Shown piece by piece: positions 1 through 7,792 of a stretch of 30,037 nt of DNA. A program made the position numbers and the translations under genes. How positions within the stretch are numbered: position 1 is the first letter of the stretch; every line of letters starts with the position of its first letter. A model generated the notes under the pieces. It did not search any database. It had not been told where the DNA came from and worked only from the letters and a program-made list of their open reading frames with translations. The stretch comes from an uncultured Clostridia bacterium. Its GTDB lineage: Bacteria > Bacillota > Clostridia > Christensenellales > CAG-138. The stretch is taken from NCBI GenBank assembly GCA_947304365.1, contig CAMZAY010000001.1, positions 1 through 30,037 of the forward strand. Direction: 5' to 3'.

Positions 1-2
1 AC

Positions 3-107
3 GACCACACCTGCGACGCGATGCACTTCGGCCTTTCGGAGTTTTCCGCAAACGTACACAATACCTCCCCCCGCTCTTTGAGAAAGGTGACGAGCTACAT
101 AAACTGA
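3..107 (+). CDS. C-terminal tail of an unidentified protein, truncated by the window edge
   Basis: The third plus-strand frame is open from the window edge to a TGA at 105-107, giving about 34 residues. It begins with a DHTCDAMHFGL stretch. A D-H-x-x-D-A motif near the C-terminus is common in the nuclease domain of phage terminase large subunits, so a prophage gene to the left is possible, but this is too short to assign. The other two plus frames are also open for part of this stretch, so the frame choice rests only on its protein-like look and on the terminator that follows. Confidence is low. Confidence 0.3.
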   Translation, partial: DHTCDAMHFGLSEFSANVHNTSPRSLRKVTSYIN

Positions 108-120
108 ATCGGACGATATG

Positions 121-158
121 AAAAAGCCGCTTGAGATCGTCTCAGGCGGCTTTCGTTA
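121..158. terminator. Bidirectional rho-independent terminator
   Basis: A 14-bp stem (123-136 with 140-153, one G-U wobble) closes a 3-nt loop. On the minus strand it is followed by five T (complement of 121-125) and lies just past the anti-sigma stop codon. On the plus strand TTT plus TTATT follows, so it can also end the gene entering from the left. Confidence 0.85.
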
Positions 159-162
159 TTGA

Positions 163-1029
163 TCAGGCATTCTTTTTTAACCATTGACTTCGGTATGGAT
201 TGAATTCATGCGCGTTGAATCCGCGTGGAAGGTATTCTTCGGGAATGTACTCCTCATAGTGCAGGTCAAAAAAGTAATTGCAGTATTCCATCAGTACGTA
301 AACGATCTTACCTTCTCCGTCCGTAAGAGCATAAACGAGTCCGTGTCCCATGTCCTTATCGGTAAATATCGCCGCAATCTCGTAATCATCAAAACCGGTT
401 ATGCCGTAATAGCCCAGATACTCATTACAGCCTTTGAATTTAAGTCTCATCATTTCCTTTTCATACGCTTCCGGAGCATATTGAACTACCATATACCCCA
501 AATACTGAGGATCGAAGGGATCATAGTGCACCAATTTAAATTCGACAACGTCCATTTCATCCGTTATCTCCTCCGGCCAAATCGTTTCGTTCATCAACCT
601 TCCATACCCGGTGCCGAAATCTTCGCCCGGTCCCAACCTGTATATCTTATAATCGTTGATGCTCGTATGGACGTCGGGCTTTGCCAACATACCGTCGATC
701 AATACTGCTCCCGCCAATATTGCAAGAAGCACGATACGCGCGATCACGCTTACCAAAACAAATCCTCCAACCGAAAGCCCAATGATACCGATCATCTTCC
801 GGCGTCTTTTCCTTTTGACCTGTTTGTATGATTCGGCGATCCGTTCCGATTGCTCTTTCTCACAGCTTACTTGTTCAATCTTGTCCGCCTCGGACATATC
901 AAAGAATATCTTCTTGCAGGCAGGGCATTCCGAGAGATGCTCTTCCACTGCGGTGACAGACTCCTTGCTTGCTATGCCGTCATAATAGATGGGAAGCAGA
1001 TCTCTTATCAAGCCGCATTCATGCTTCAT
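163..1029 (-). CDS. Zinc-finger transmembrane anti-sigma factor
   Basis: Probable anti-sigma factor that holds the adjacent ECF sigma factor at the membrane until a signal releases it. The N-terminus is a zf-HC2/ZAS-type zinc finger: Cys5, then His31-x3-Cys35-x2-Cys38. A basic linker (about 71-79, KRKRRRK-like) leads into one long hydrophobic segment at about 79-111. Residues 112-288 form an aromatic, acidic extracytoplasmic domain of no recognised family, presumably the sensor. The ATG overlaps the sigma stop codon in an ATGA, the usual arrangement for a sigma/anti-sigma pair, and a terminator follows. The gene looks AT-richer than the ATPase or lux-like regions. Pairing and zinc ligands make the general role secure; the signal is unknown. 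Confidence 0.85.
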   Translation of the reverse strand: MKHECGLIRDLLPIYYDGIASKESVTAVEEHLSECPACKKIFFDMSEADKIEQVSCEKEQSERIAESYKQVKRKRRRKMIGIIGLSVGGFVLVSVIARIVLLAILAGAVLIDGMLAKPDVHTSINDYKIYRLGPGEDFGTGYGRLMNETIWPEEITDEMDVVEFKLVHYDPFDPQYLGYMVVQYAPEAYEKEMMRLKFKGCNEYLGYYGITGFDDYEIAAIFTDKDMGHGLVYALTDGEGKIVYVLMEYCNYFFDLHYEEYIPEEYLPRGFNAHEFNPYRSQWLKKNA

Positions 1030-1514
1030 TCTATCGTCTCCTTTATTAATAATCTCGCTCTATGATACGTGACCCGCGCCCAGCTCTCCGTTTTGCCGTG
1101 GAGCCTCGCTATCTCGGAAAAAGAGAGCTCTCCGAACGCTCTCATCCAAAACACCTCTCGATACGGCTCTTTCAATGAATGGAGCGCCTCATGCACCCGC
1201 GCGGCGAGCTGAGCTGAGTCTACGCCGTCCTCCGCCGACGAGACCGGATCTTCGGAAAGCGCTTCCAGCTCATGCTGCGAGCAGGGAACTGTACGAGTAC
1301 GTTCACGAAGATGATCGTAATAGGCGTTTTTAGCTATGCTGCAGACCCAAACGTAGAATTTTCCGTCTCCTCTGTATTCATCCAGCCGATCTATTATCTT
1401 AAAAAACGTTTCCTGAGCCAACTCTTCGGAAAGGTCGGGATTGCCTGAAAGCTTTAATAGAAACGCATAGACCTGATGATAATACTCGGTATAAAGCTTT
1501 TCATACTCGTCCAG
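1026..1514 (-). CDS. ECF-family RNA polymerase sigma factor (sigma-70 region 2 and region 4), CTG start
   Basis: Extracytoplasmic-function sigma factor of about 162 residues. Region 2 is complete only if the frame is read upstream of the first in-frame TTG (1421): residues such as YTEYYHQVYAFLLKLSG, then EELAQETFFK, which is the -10-binding helix. Region 4 follows with SLKEPYREVFWMRAFGELSFSEIA and the helix-turn-helix near the C-terminus. The frame is closed by TAG at 1533-1535. The only sensible start is CTG at 1512-1514, because AGGGAGG (1523-1529) sits 8 nt upstream and no ATG, GTG or earlier TTG exists. The gene overlaps the anti-sigma gene by four bases. An ECF-type promoter lies directly upstream, suggesting autoregulation. 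Confidence 0.88.
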   Translation of the reverse strand: MDEYEKLYTEYYHQVYAFLLKLSGNPDLSEELAQETFFKIIDRLDEYRGDGKFYVWVCSIAKNAYYDHLRERTRTVPCSQHELEALSEDPVSSAEDGVDSAQLAARVHEALHSLKEPYREVFWMRAFGELSFSEIARLHGKTESWARVTYHRARLLIKETIE

Positions 1515-1537
1515 ACAACTCGCCTCCCTTCGCTAAT

Positions 1538-1565
1538 ATGACGGAAAAAAATGCTGATCGTTACA
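1538..1565 (-). promoter_or_regulatory. ECF-type, probably autoregulated promoter of the sigma operon
   Basis: On the minus strand, TGTAAC (1560-1565) is followed after exactly 16 nt by CGTC (1540-1543). This matches the TGWAAC-N16/17-CGT pattern of Bacillus SigW/SigX-class ECF promoters. The expected transcript starts about 15-20 nt before the CTG start codon, just leaving room for the AGGGAGG ribosome binding site. Confidence 0.6.
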
Positions 1566-1633
1566 AATATATTATTTGACGATATCTCTGTGGTCAAGCT
1601 TCGTCGCAGTTTTTGCAGATTTTGTCCTGAATG

Positions 1634-1688
1634 CAATGCAGGACCGCTTCCGGAGCGGTCCCATTTTCTCGATACTTACGTTGCATTG
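1634..1688. repeat. Nested inverted repeat between the sigma operon and the acetyltransferase gene
   Basis: CAATGCA (1634-1640) pairs with TGCATTG (1682-1688), enclosing a stronger hairpin, GGACCGCT (1641-1648) with AGCGGTCC (1654-1661). Only a weak T-rich stretch (CATTTTC) follows on the plus strand and none on the minus strand, so it is not a clear terminator. It may still help end the acetyltransferase transcript. Confidence 0.45.
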
Positions 1689-1706
1689 TCTCCAAGCCCT
1701 TTTGGG

Positions 1707-2219
1707 TCATACGGCATGAACGTATTCCATCCCATACGCACGATCGTTGACCGTGCCGGAAAGACGGTTAATACCGTTCTCCGAAACGATGCGGAAGCCG
1801 CAGGAAATATGTGTGCGTACTGACGGGGCGTTGGTCTTCGATACGCAGTCCGCTATCACGAACGGTCCATACTGCCCGAGTTTTTCAAACACGGCACAGA
1901 TGAGTCTCTTTGCCGAGCCGCGGCGCCTGCTGTCGGGGCGCGTTTCAAACGCCTCAAGATAATATGACCAGCCTCCGATCGTACTTAGCCGCAGCGCGCT
2001 CACCCACTCCCCTTCTTCTTCGAGTACGAAATACTTGTTGCCTTTCTTCCCGAAGAATTCGTTTAGGAATCCGACGAACTTCCTTTCTTCCTTTCCGACC
2101 GCAAAGGAGAGCTCTTCGTCCGGATAAAACTCCGCCGCGTTCTCGGCGATGCTTTCCGAGTAGATATCAAGCAGCCTGCGGATATCGATCTCTTTCTTTT
2201 CAGTAAAATACAAAAGCAC
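1707..2219 (-). CDS. GNAT-family N-acetyltransferase
   Basis: Acetyl-CoA-dependent N-acetyltransferase of unknown substrate, 170 residues, normal for a single GNAT domain. The acetyl-CoA-binding motif A is visible as a strand (YYLEAFETRPDSR) followed by RRRGSAKRL, the pyrophosphate loop, at about residues 87-106. The later N-A-P-S-V region and a C-terminal Cys-Gly-Phe strand are also typical. It starts at GTG (2217-2219), seven bases past the permease stop codon, so it is the last gene of the MATE-ABC cassette. Last place in an export cassette would suit an antibiotic- or polyamine-modifying enzyme, but that is inference; the sequence does not fix the substrate. Confidence 0.82.
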   Translation of the reverse strand: MLLYFTEKKEIDIRRLLDIYSESIAENAAEFYPDEELSFAVGKEERKFVGFLNEFFGKKGNKYFVLEEEGEWVSALRLSTIGGWSYYLEAFETRPDSRRRGSAKRLICAVFEKLGQYGPFVIADCVSKTNAPSVRTHISCGFRIVSENGINRLSGTVNDRAYGMEYVHAV

Positions 2220-2225
2220 ATCCGA

Positions 2226-3014
2226 TCACGCCCTTATATCCTTCCTGTTGTACTTTATGAACGCCGCGGCGATACCGATAAGAGTGAACGCGGCGCCGGG
2301 GATCAAGTATTTCGCCTCGATCCCTCCGTTCGCAACTATCGCCGTGCCGTCGGCGTAGGAGAACGGGGTTATGTACCTTAAAAACTCCGCTTCGTCCGTA
2401 AGGTTCGCGAGTATGTTCATGAAATAGAGCACGAACGCGGCGCCGAGACCGATGCCGAGCCCGTTCCCCTTTATGAACGCGGAAAGCCCGAACATCACGC
2501 AGGCGATCTCCGTCTGCATCAAAAGGTAGCCGAGGAACACGCTGAAGAACAGCTTTGTCCCTATCTTCTCGCCTATGGCGAGGCTTGCGAGGAACGAGGC
2601 GAGCGCGACCGCGATATTGAGTATCAGCACCTCGGCGATCACCGCCGCGAGCTTGCGGGAGACCACGTACGAGCGGGAGACCGGATGGGTGAGCAGGAAC
2701 TCCGCCGTGCGCTCCCTTTCCTCTTTGGCGAGGGCGCTTATGCCGAGGAGTGCCGCGAAGAACGCGCCGCCCAATCCCAGCACGTTGCCGCATTCCACGG
2801 CGAAATAGCCGCTGAACTCGCCGAAATTGATCTTGTCCATATTGAACGCCTGTGAAAAGCCGCCCATCTCGGCGAACATATCGCCCATCTCGCTCATCTG
2901 GGAGGTCATCTGCGGGTAAATGAGTATGCTCAGGCACAGCATGAAGGCGATCGCCGCCGTCCAAACGATGAGCTTTATCCTGTCCCTTTTAAGCTCATGG
3001 AAAAACAGAGTCAT
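2226..3014 (-). CDS. ABC-2 type transporter permease
   Basis: Membrane subunit of an ABC exporter, 262 residues with about six hydrophobic segments: near 18-33, 80-95, 130-150, 158-180, 186-202 and 235-250. Between the first two lies a Met-rich loop with repeated M-x-E-M-G. The short KEERERTAEFLLTHPVSR stretch near 96-113 is the coupling region typical of ABC-2 permeases of the type that pair with stand-alone ATPases for lantibiotic or drug export. Its ATG follows the ATPase stop after one base, so the two are co-translated and probably form one complex with two copies of each chain. The cargo is not known. Confidence 0.88.
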   Translation of the reverse strand: MTLFFHELKRDRIKLIVWTAAIAFMLCLSILIYPQMTSQMSEMGDMFAEMGGFSQAFNMDKINFGEFSGYFAVECGNVLGLGGAFFAALLGISALAKEERERTAEFLLTHPVSRSYVVSRKLAAVIAEVLILNIAVALASFLASLAIGEKIGTKLFFSVFLGYLLMQTEIACVMFGLSAFIKGNGLGIGLGAAFVLYFMNILANLTDEAEFLRYITPFSYADGTAIVANGGIEAKYLIPGAAFTLIGIAAAFIKYNRKDIRA

Positions 3015-3015
3015 A

Positions 3016-3891
3016 TCACTCGCCCTCCCTTTCGTAATAGTGCATGAAAACGTCCTCTATATCGGGATCGGTGAGCGTGATATCCTCGAACGAGAGCCCC
3101 GCGAGCGCCTTGACGAGCGCGTCCGCGCGTCCGCTGTACAAAAAGCTCATTCCGGAAGCGCATATATTTACGTCCCTCATGCCGTCTATCTCGGGCAGCC
3201 TGTCCGCGCCGTGCAGGGTAACGCGCTTTACGCCCGTGCCGGTGAGATTATCGACGCTGTCCTCCTTGATAAGCCTGCCCTCGCGCAGGATCCCGGCGCG
3301 GGTGCAGTAGCGCCCGATCTCCGACAGCACGTGCGAGGAGAGGAACACTGTTGCGCCCTCCTCGTTCCTTTCCCGGAGCAGAGCGAAAAACTCGCGCTGG
3401 ATGAGCGGATCGAGCCCGCTCGTCGGCTCGTCGAGTATGTAGAGGCGGGGCTTGTGCTGCATCGCGGCGACTATGCCCACCTTTTTGCGGTTGCCGAGGG
3501 AGAGCTCCCCGACCTTGCGGTCAAGCTCGAGCCCGAGCCTTTCCGAAAGGCGCTTCGCCTCCTCGCGGCAGTCCTTTTTCCTGAGCTTTGCGGAGAATTC
3601 AAGCACCTCCTTCACGCGCATACCGCCGTAAAACGACGCCTCGGATGGAAGATAGCCGACCTCCTTCAATATCCTTTCCTTGTCCTTTTCGATATCCATG
3701 CCGAGCACGCTCGCGCTGCCGCCGCTCTTTTTTATGAGCCCGAGCAGCGTGCGGATCGTGGTGCTTTTGCCCGCGCCGTTGGGACCGATGAAGCCGAATA
3801 TCTCGCCCTCCTCAACGGTGAGATCGACGTTCTCTATGCCCCTTGCCCTGCCGTAAAACTTGGTAAGGCCATTCGTTTCGATGGCTTTCAT
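3016..3891 (-). CDS. ABC transporter ATP-binding protein
   Basis: Cytoplasmic ATPase driving the adjacent ABC-2 permease, 291 residues. Walker A is GPNGAGKST at 36-44, the signature is LSLGN at 130-134, and Walker B is YILDEPTSGLD at about 151-161, followed by the H-loop stretch SSHVLSE. The roughly 80-residue C-terminal extension is usual for the CcmA/NatA-like exporter group. The start at 3891 (MKAIET) is preferred over the ATG at 3915 because GAAAGGA lies 7 nt upstream and the ATG overlaps the MATE stop as ATGA. That links translation of all the genes of this cassette. Confidence 0.95.
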   Translation of the reverse strand: MKAIETNGLTKFYGRARGIENVDLTVEEGEIFGFIGPNGAGKSTTIRTLLGLIKKSGGSASVLGMDIEKDKERILKEVGYLPSEASFYGGMRVKEVLEFSAKLRKKDCREEAKRLSERLGLELDRKVGELSLGNRKKVGIVAAMQHKPRLYILDEPTSGLDPLIQREFFALLRERNEEGATVFLSSHVLSEIGRYCTRAGILREGRLIKEDSVDNLTGTGVKRVTLHGADRLPEIDGMRDVNICASGMSFLYSGRADALVKALAGLSFEDITLTDPDIEDVFMHYYEREGE

Positions 3892-5270
3892 CCGGTGATC
3901 CTTTCCTTTCTCCATTTAAGATAATACACTCCGAACAATATGAACAGCAGAATATTATGCCCTATCATGCACGCCCAGGCCGCCTCGAGCCCGAGGCCCA
4001 GGAGCTTTATGCATATGAAAGTGCCGAGTATCCTGACGCCCCACATGCCGACCATATTGAATATGAACGGAGCGACGGTCTTGCCCGCGCCCTGGAGCAT
4101 GCCCTCGATCACCAGCGCGACGCCGAATATCGGCTCCGAACAGGCGACCATCCTCAAAACCGTGCTGCCGAGCCTTATCACCGCGGGATCCTTGCTGAAA
4201 AGCCCCGCCATGCGCGGCGCGAAAATGAACAGGAGCGCGCCCGAAACGACCATGAGCGCCGTCTCGAACAGCATAATGACCCTCGCGGTGTCCCTGAGCT
4301 TCTTCCTGTCGCCCGCGCCGATGGCGTTCCCCGCAAGCGTTGCGGAGGCGCTCATCATGCCGTAGCCGGGTATGTAGAACGCGGACTCGACGGTATTCGC
4401 GACGGTGTGCGCGGCCGTGGATATCTCGCCCAGAGAATTGATCATCGCCGCGAACGCGACGTAGCCGAGGCTTGTGCCGAACCTTTGCAGCATATTCGGG
4501 AAGGCGACCCGCATACAGGGGACGAGCACCGTTTTATCGGGCTTTATGGAGAAGCCCCTTGGCGAGACCTCCTTATGCTTAAAGAGCGCGATCGTTATCG
4601 CGGCGCCGCCGAAGAGCACGCTGACGGCGCTTGCCGCGGCGGCTCCCTTCACGCCGAGCCCCGCGCCCCAGACGCGAAGCGCGCGCCCGAAAACCGAGAT
4701 ATCCCGCGTTTCGTAGATCAGCAGGAAATTGAGTATCACGTTTATAAGATTCACGCCTATCCCCACCCGCATGGGCGTTTTCGTATCGCCCGCGGCGCGG
4801 AGCACCGTGCCGAATATTATGGTCGCCGTCCTCGGCAGAGTGGGCAGGTACAGTATGAAGAAATAGCTCCACGCAAGGGGGCGGATGTTCTTGTCGACCT
4901 GCATCCACGCGGGCACGAAGAAGCTCAATGAAAGCGTTATCGCCGTGAACAAAAGCCCCACGACGAGCACCGCGAGCACGCTTTGAGCGGAGGCCTTCTT
5001 CGCAAGCTCCTTTTCCCCGCCGCCGAGCTTCTGCGATATGAACGCGAGGAAGCCCACGCCGAACGCGGAGATCGTACTGCCGACGAGCCAGTTGACCGTC
5101 GTCGTCGAGCCGACCGCCGCAGTCGCCGCCGTGCCGAGCGCGCCGACCATGGCGACGTCGATGTACTGCACGGCGGTCTGCATGAGCTGTTCGAGCATTG
5201 TCGGCCAGGCGAGCGTTATCACTGGCTTGAAAAGCGAGGCGTTTATTAACTTTTCCCGTTTCTTTTCCAT
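3888..5270 (-). CDS. MATE-family multidrug/toxin efflux transporter
   Basis: Cation-coupled antiporter of 460 residues with about 12 membrane helices in two related halves. Family features include WPTMLEQLMQT in helix 1, DVAMVGALG soon after, and in the second half AFPNMLQRFG and NTVESAFYIPGYGM. The last helices end with the basic tail KWRKERITG. The ATG at 5268-5270 has GAGGA 6 nt upstream. It is first in the cassette: its stop overlaps the ABC ATPase start. A MATE pump and an ABC exporter in one transcript suggests response to a toxic compound or export of a product, but nothing here identifies the substrate. Confidence 0.92.
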   Translation of the reverse strand: MEKKREKLINASLFKPVITLAWPTMLEQLMQTAVQYIDVAMVGALGTAATAAVGSTTTVNWLVGSTISAFGVGFLAFISQKLGGGEKELAKKASAQSVLAVLVVGLLFTAITLSLSFFVPAWMQVDKNIRPLAWSYFFILYLPTLPRTATIIFGTVLRAAGDTKTPMRVGIGVNLINVILNFLLIYETRDISVFGRALRVWGAGLGVKGAAAASAVSVLFGGAAITIALFKHKEVSPRGFSIKPDKTVLVPCMRVAFPNMLQRFGTSLGYVAFAAMINSLGEISTAAHTVANTVESAFYIPGYGMMSASATLAGNAIGAGDRKKLRDTARVIMLFETALMVVSGALLFIFAPRMAGLFSKDPAVIRLGSTVLRMVACSEPIFGVALVIEGMLQGAGKTVAPFIFNMVGMWGVRILGTFICIKLLGLGLEAAWACMIGHNILLFILFGVYYLKWRKERITG

Positions 5271-5298
5271 TCTGTTCCTCTTTCGTTATATTGTTTCG

Positions 5299-5327
5299 AT
5301 TATACCAAATCGGCGGCCCGTTTACAA
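5299..5327 (-). promoter_or_regulatory. Sigma-A-type promoter of the MATE-ABC-GNAT cassette
   Basis: On the minus strand TTGTAA (5322-5327), a 17-nt spacer and a perfect TATAAT (5299-5304). The expected start is about 25 nt upstream of the MATE ATG. It stands back to back with the promoter of the LuxE-like gene; the two -35 elements are only about 15 bp apart. Confidence 0.75.
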
Positions 5328-5342
5328 TAGCGCTTCCGATGT

Positions 5343-5370
5343 TTGAATCCCGCGCGAAATATGTTATAAT
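5343..5370 (+). promoter_or_regulatory. Sigma-A-type promoter of the LuxE/LuxC-like operon
   Basis: TTGAAT (5343-5348), 16-nt spacer and TATAAT (5365-5370), with TG one base upstream of the -10 box (extended -10). AGGAGG at 5389-5394 then precedes the ATG by 5 nt. Confidence 0.75.
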
Positions 5371-5399
5371 CTGATAAAACAAAGCTTTAGGAGGCGTCC

Positions 5400-6518
5400 A
5401 TGGACGAAAGGCGGAAGCTGTTTTTGAAGCGCGATCCCTATTCCCCGCCGAAGGACGGCGCGCTTTTCCTGCGCTCCGTCAGGGCGCTTACGGAGCATCA
5501 TATAAGGAACTGCCCCGAATACGCGCGCATACTCGAGGAGCGCGGGTTTTCGCCCGATATGCTCCGCTCCGAGGAGGATCTTTACAAGCTGCCCGTAATA
5601 CCGACGCTGTATCTTAAGAGGAACCGCCTCTTTTCCGTTGATGAAAAAGAACTGCGCGTAAAGGCGTCCTCGTCCGGAACGAAGGGCAAAAAAAGCGTGG
5701 TGGGGCTTGACAAAAAGAGCCTTCGCCTCGGGATTGGCATGATGTTCCGCTTTTTCAAATACCACGGGATAATCTCCCCCGTGCCCGTCAACTACATCGT
5801 GCTTGGGTACGAGCCGAGCGCGCACGCCGACATGGGCGCTATAAAGACCGCCTACGGGACGACAAAATTCGCGCCGGCGCTCTCCCGCACGTACGCGCTG
5901 AAGGACACCGGCAGCGATTACGAACTCAACCTCGAGGGCGTAAAAAGGGCGCTGATCAAAGCGGCGAAGTCCCCCTTCCCAGTAAGGTTCGTGGGATTCC
6001 CGCCCTATATGTATTTCCTTATGAAAATGCTTAAGGACGAGGGGATCCGCCTGAAAACGGGCCGCCGTTCGACGGTGCTTCTCGGCGGAGGCTGGAAGGG
6101 CTTTTCGGGGCTTGAGATCGACCGGGAGGAGTTCCTTCGTCTGCTTGACGAGGTCCTCGGCATTGGGCGGGAGCGCTGTTTTGAGTTTTACAGCGCCGTG
6201 GAGCACCCTATGGCTTACGTAAAATGCAGCGAGGGGCATTTCCACATCCCCTGTTACAGCCGCGTGATAATACGCGATATCGCTTCGCTTGAGCCGGTAA
6301 AGGACGGCGAGGCGGGGCTCTTGAGCTTTGTAACGCCGCTCGTCACGTCCATGCCGCTCGTCAGCGTCGTTACGGACGATATCGCCGTAAGGCATGAAGG
6401 ACCCTGCGCCTGCGGGCTCAATGCGCCGTATTTCGATCTTTTGGGCAGGGCGGGCGTGGCCGGCATAAAGACCTGCGTTTCCGGCGCGAACGAGTTTTTG
6501 GGAGGGAAGAATGCTTGA
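5400..6518 (+). CDS. LuxE-family acyl-protein synthetase
   Basis: Member of the LuxE family, which activates a fatty acid with ATP to acyl-AMP and passes the acyl group to a protein cysteine, feeding the paired LuxC reductase. The 372-residue length is normal. Visible features: the phosphate-binding loop SSSGTKG at 90-96, a GGGWKG turn at 229-234, the YSAVEHP stretch near 264-270, and a C-terminal GPCACG at 334-339 leading into a D-L-L-G-R adenylation-type motif. Cys276, Cys285 and the GPCACG cysteines are candidates for acyl carriage; I cannot choose between them. It overlaps the LuxC-like gene by 8 bases. No luxA, luxB or luxD lies nearby, so the product aldehyde probably serves lipid or alcohol metabolism, not light. 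Confidence 0.85.
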   Translation: MDERRKLFLKRDPYSPPKDGALFLRSVRALTEHHIRNCPEYARILEERGFSPDMLRSEEDLYKLPVIPTLYLKRNRLFSVDEKELRVKASSSGTKGKKSVVGLDKKSLRLGIGMMFRFFKYHGIISPVPVNYIVLGYEPSAHADMGAIKTAYGTTKFAPALSRTYALKDTGSDYELNLEGVKRALIKAAKSPFPVRFVGFPPYMYFLMKMLKDEGIRLKTGRRSTVLLGGGWKGFSGLEIDREEFLRLLDEVLGIGRERCFEFYSAVEHPMAYVKCSEGHFHIPCYSRVIIRDIASLEPVKDGEAGLLSFVTPLVTSMPLVSVVTDDIAVRHEGPCACGLNAPYFDLLGRAGVAGIKTCVSGANEFLGGKNA

Positions 6519-7788
6519 CGTGATAAACAAGCTGATGGGTACAGCCGAAAAGCCCGATATGGAAGCCCTTAAACAGCGCGTCTCGGCGGCAAGGCGGCTT
6601 CCCGCGCTTGACCGTGAGAAGGTGATACGCGCCTGCGGCGCGCTCTCCCGCGAGCTTGCCTCCCCCGAATACGCCGCCATGCTTTCGGGGCTCGGCATGC
6701 CGGAGGAAAAGATACGGCGGGAGATCTCGCTTGCGGCGGAAATGCTTTCGGAGGGGTATCTGCGCGAAAGGGTCAAAACGGAGCTCGGCGAAACGGAGGA
6801 CGCTGTTTTCACTCCGTTCGGGAGCGCCCGCCCGGTAAAGCGCGGGTTGAGGCCCCTCGGCGTGCTCCTTCACATATCGGCGGGGAACGTGGACGCGCTG
6901 CCCGCATTCAGCGTGATAGAGGGGCTTTTGACCGGCAACGTGAACCTTTTGAAGCTCCCGCGGGAGGATAACGGGCTTTCCGCCGCCGCACTCGAGCGGC
7001 TTTGCGTGATCGAGCCCGCGATCGAGCCATTCGTCGAGGTGCTCGACGTGCCCTCGACCGATACGGAAACGCTTGCCGCGCTCGCCGGGCTTTCGGACGC
7101 GGTGGTCGTCTGGGGCGGGGACGAGGCGGTCGCCGCCGCAAGGAGGCTTGCAAGGCCTGATACCCGCTTGATCGAGTGGGGACATAAGCTGAGCTTCGCC
7201 TATTTTTCCGGCGCGCAGGCTGACGCGGCGCTTTATTCCGCAGCGGAGAACATCTGCATGACCGAGCAGCTTTACTGCAGCTCCTGCCAGGGGATATATC
7301 TCGATACGGACGATTTTGAAGAGGTCTGCCGCTTTGCGGAGCGGTTCGCCGCGATACTGGGCGAGGTATCGGAAAAATATCCGTTCTCCGGCGGAGACCG
7401 GATACGGGCGCAGAAAACGCTGGAGCTTTATACCGAGGAGCTTGAAGCCCGCCCGAACGAAAAGCGGGTATTCCGTGCAAACGGCGCGGGGGTGATCGCC
7501 GTGAACGACGGCGCCCTCGAAGCATCGTACCAGTTCCGCTGTCCGTGGGTGAAGCCGCTGAAAAGGGAGAGGCTCCCCGAAACGCTCGCACCGTATAAAA
7601 ACCGATTGCAGACGGTGTTTTTGAGCTGCGCCGACGAAGATAAAGACGCGCTGTCGGAGCTTTTGCTCAAGACCGGCGTCTTCCGTATAACGGACGGGAG
7701 GCTCATGTCCCGGGAATACTGCGGCATGCCGCACGACGGGGAGTATCCGCTGCTAAGATACATGAAGCGCGTATCGGTGGAAATATGA
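6511..7788 (+). CDS. LuxC-family acyl-CoA/acyl-protein reductase
   Basis: NADPH-dependent fatty acyl reductase of the LuxC family (aldehyde-dehydrogenase fold), 425 residues. It would reduce the acyl group delivered by the LuxE-like protein to a fatty aldehyde. Family features in order: HISAGNVDALPAFS at 121-134, the following G-N-V-N-L-L-K-L-P (142-150), the nucleotide-loop stretch WGGDEAV at 201-207, and EQLYCSSCQ at 252-260. There Cys256 aligns with the acyl-accepting cysteine of LuxC, and Cys259 stands where many family members have Pro. The start overlaps the LuxE-like stop by 8 bases, so the two subunits are made together. A strong terminator follows directly, making this a closed two-gene operon. 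Confidence 0.87.
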   Translation: MLDVINKLMGTAEKPDMEALKQRVSAARRLPALDREKVIRACGALSRELASPEYAAMLSGLGMPEEKIRREISLAAEMLSEGYLRERVKTELGETEDAVFTPFGSARPVKRGLRPLGVLLHISAGNVDALPAFSVIEGLLTGNVNLLKLPREDNGLSAAALERLCVIEPAIEPFVEVLDVPSTDTETLAALAGLSDAVVVWGGDEAVAAARRLARPDTRLIEWGHKLSFAYFSGAQADAALYSAAENICMTEQLYCSSCQGIYLDTDDFEEVCRFAERFAAILGEVSEKYPFSGGDRIRAQKTLELYTEELEARPNEKRVFRANGAGVIAVNDGALEASYQFRCPWVKPLKRERLPETLAPYKNRLQTVFLSCADEDKDALSELLLKTGVFRITDGRLMSREYCGMPHDGEYPLLRYMKRVSVEI

Positions 7789-7792
7789 AAGA

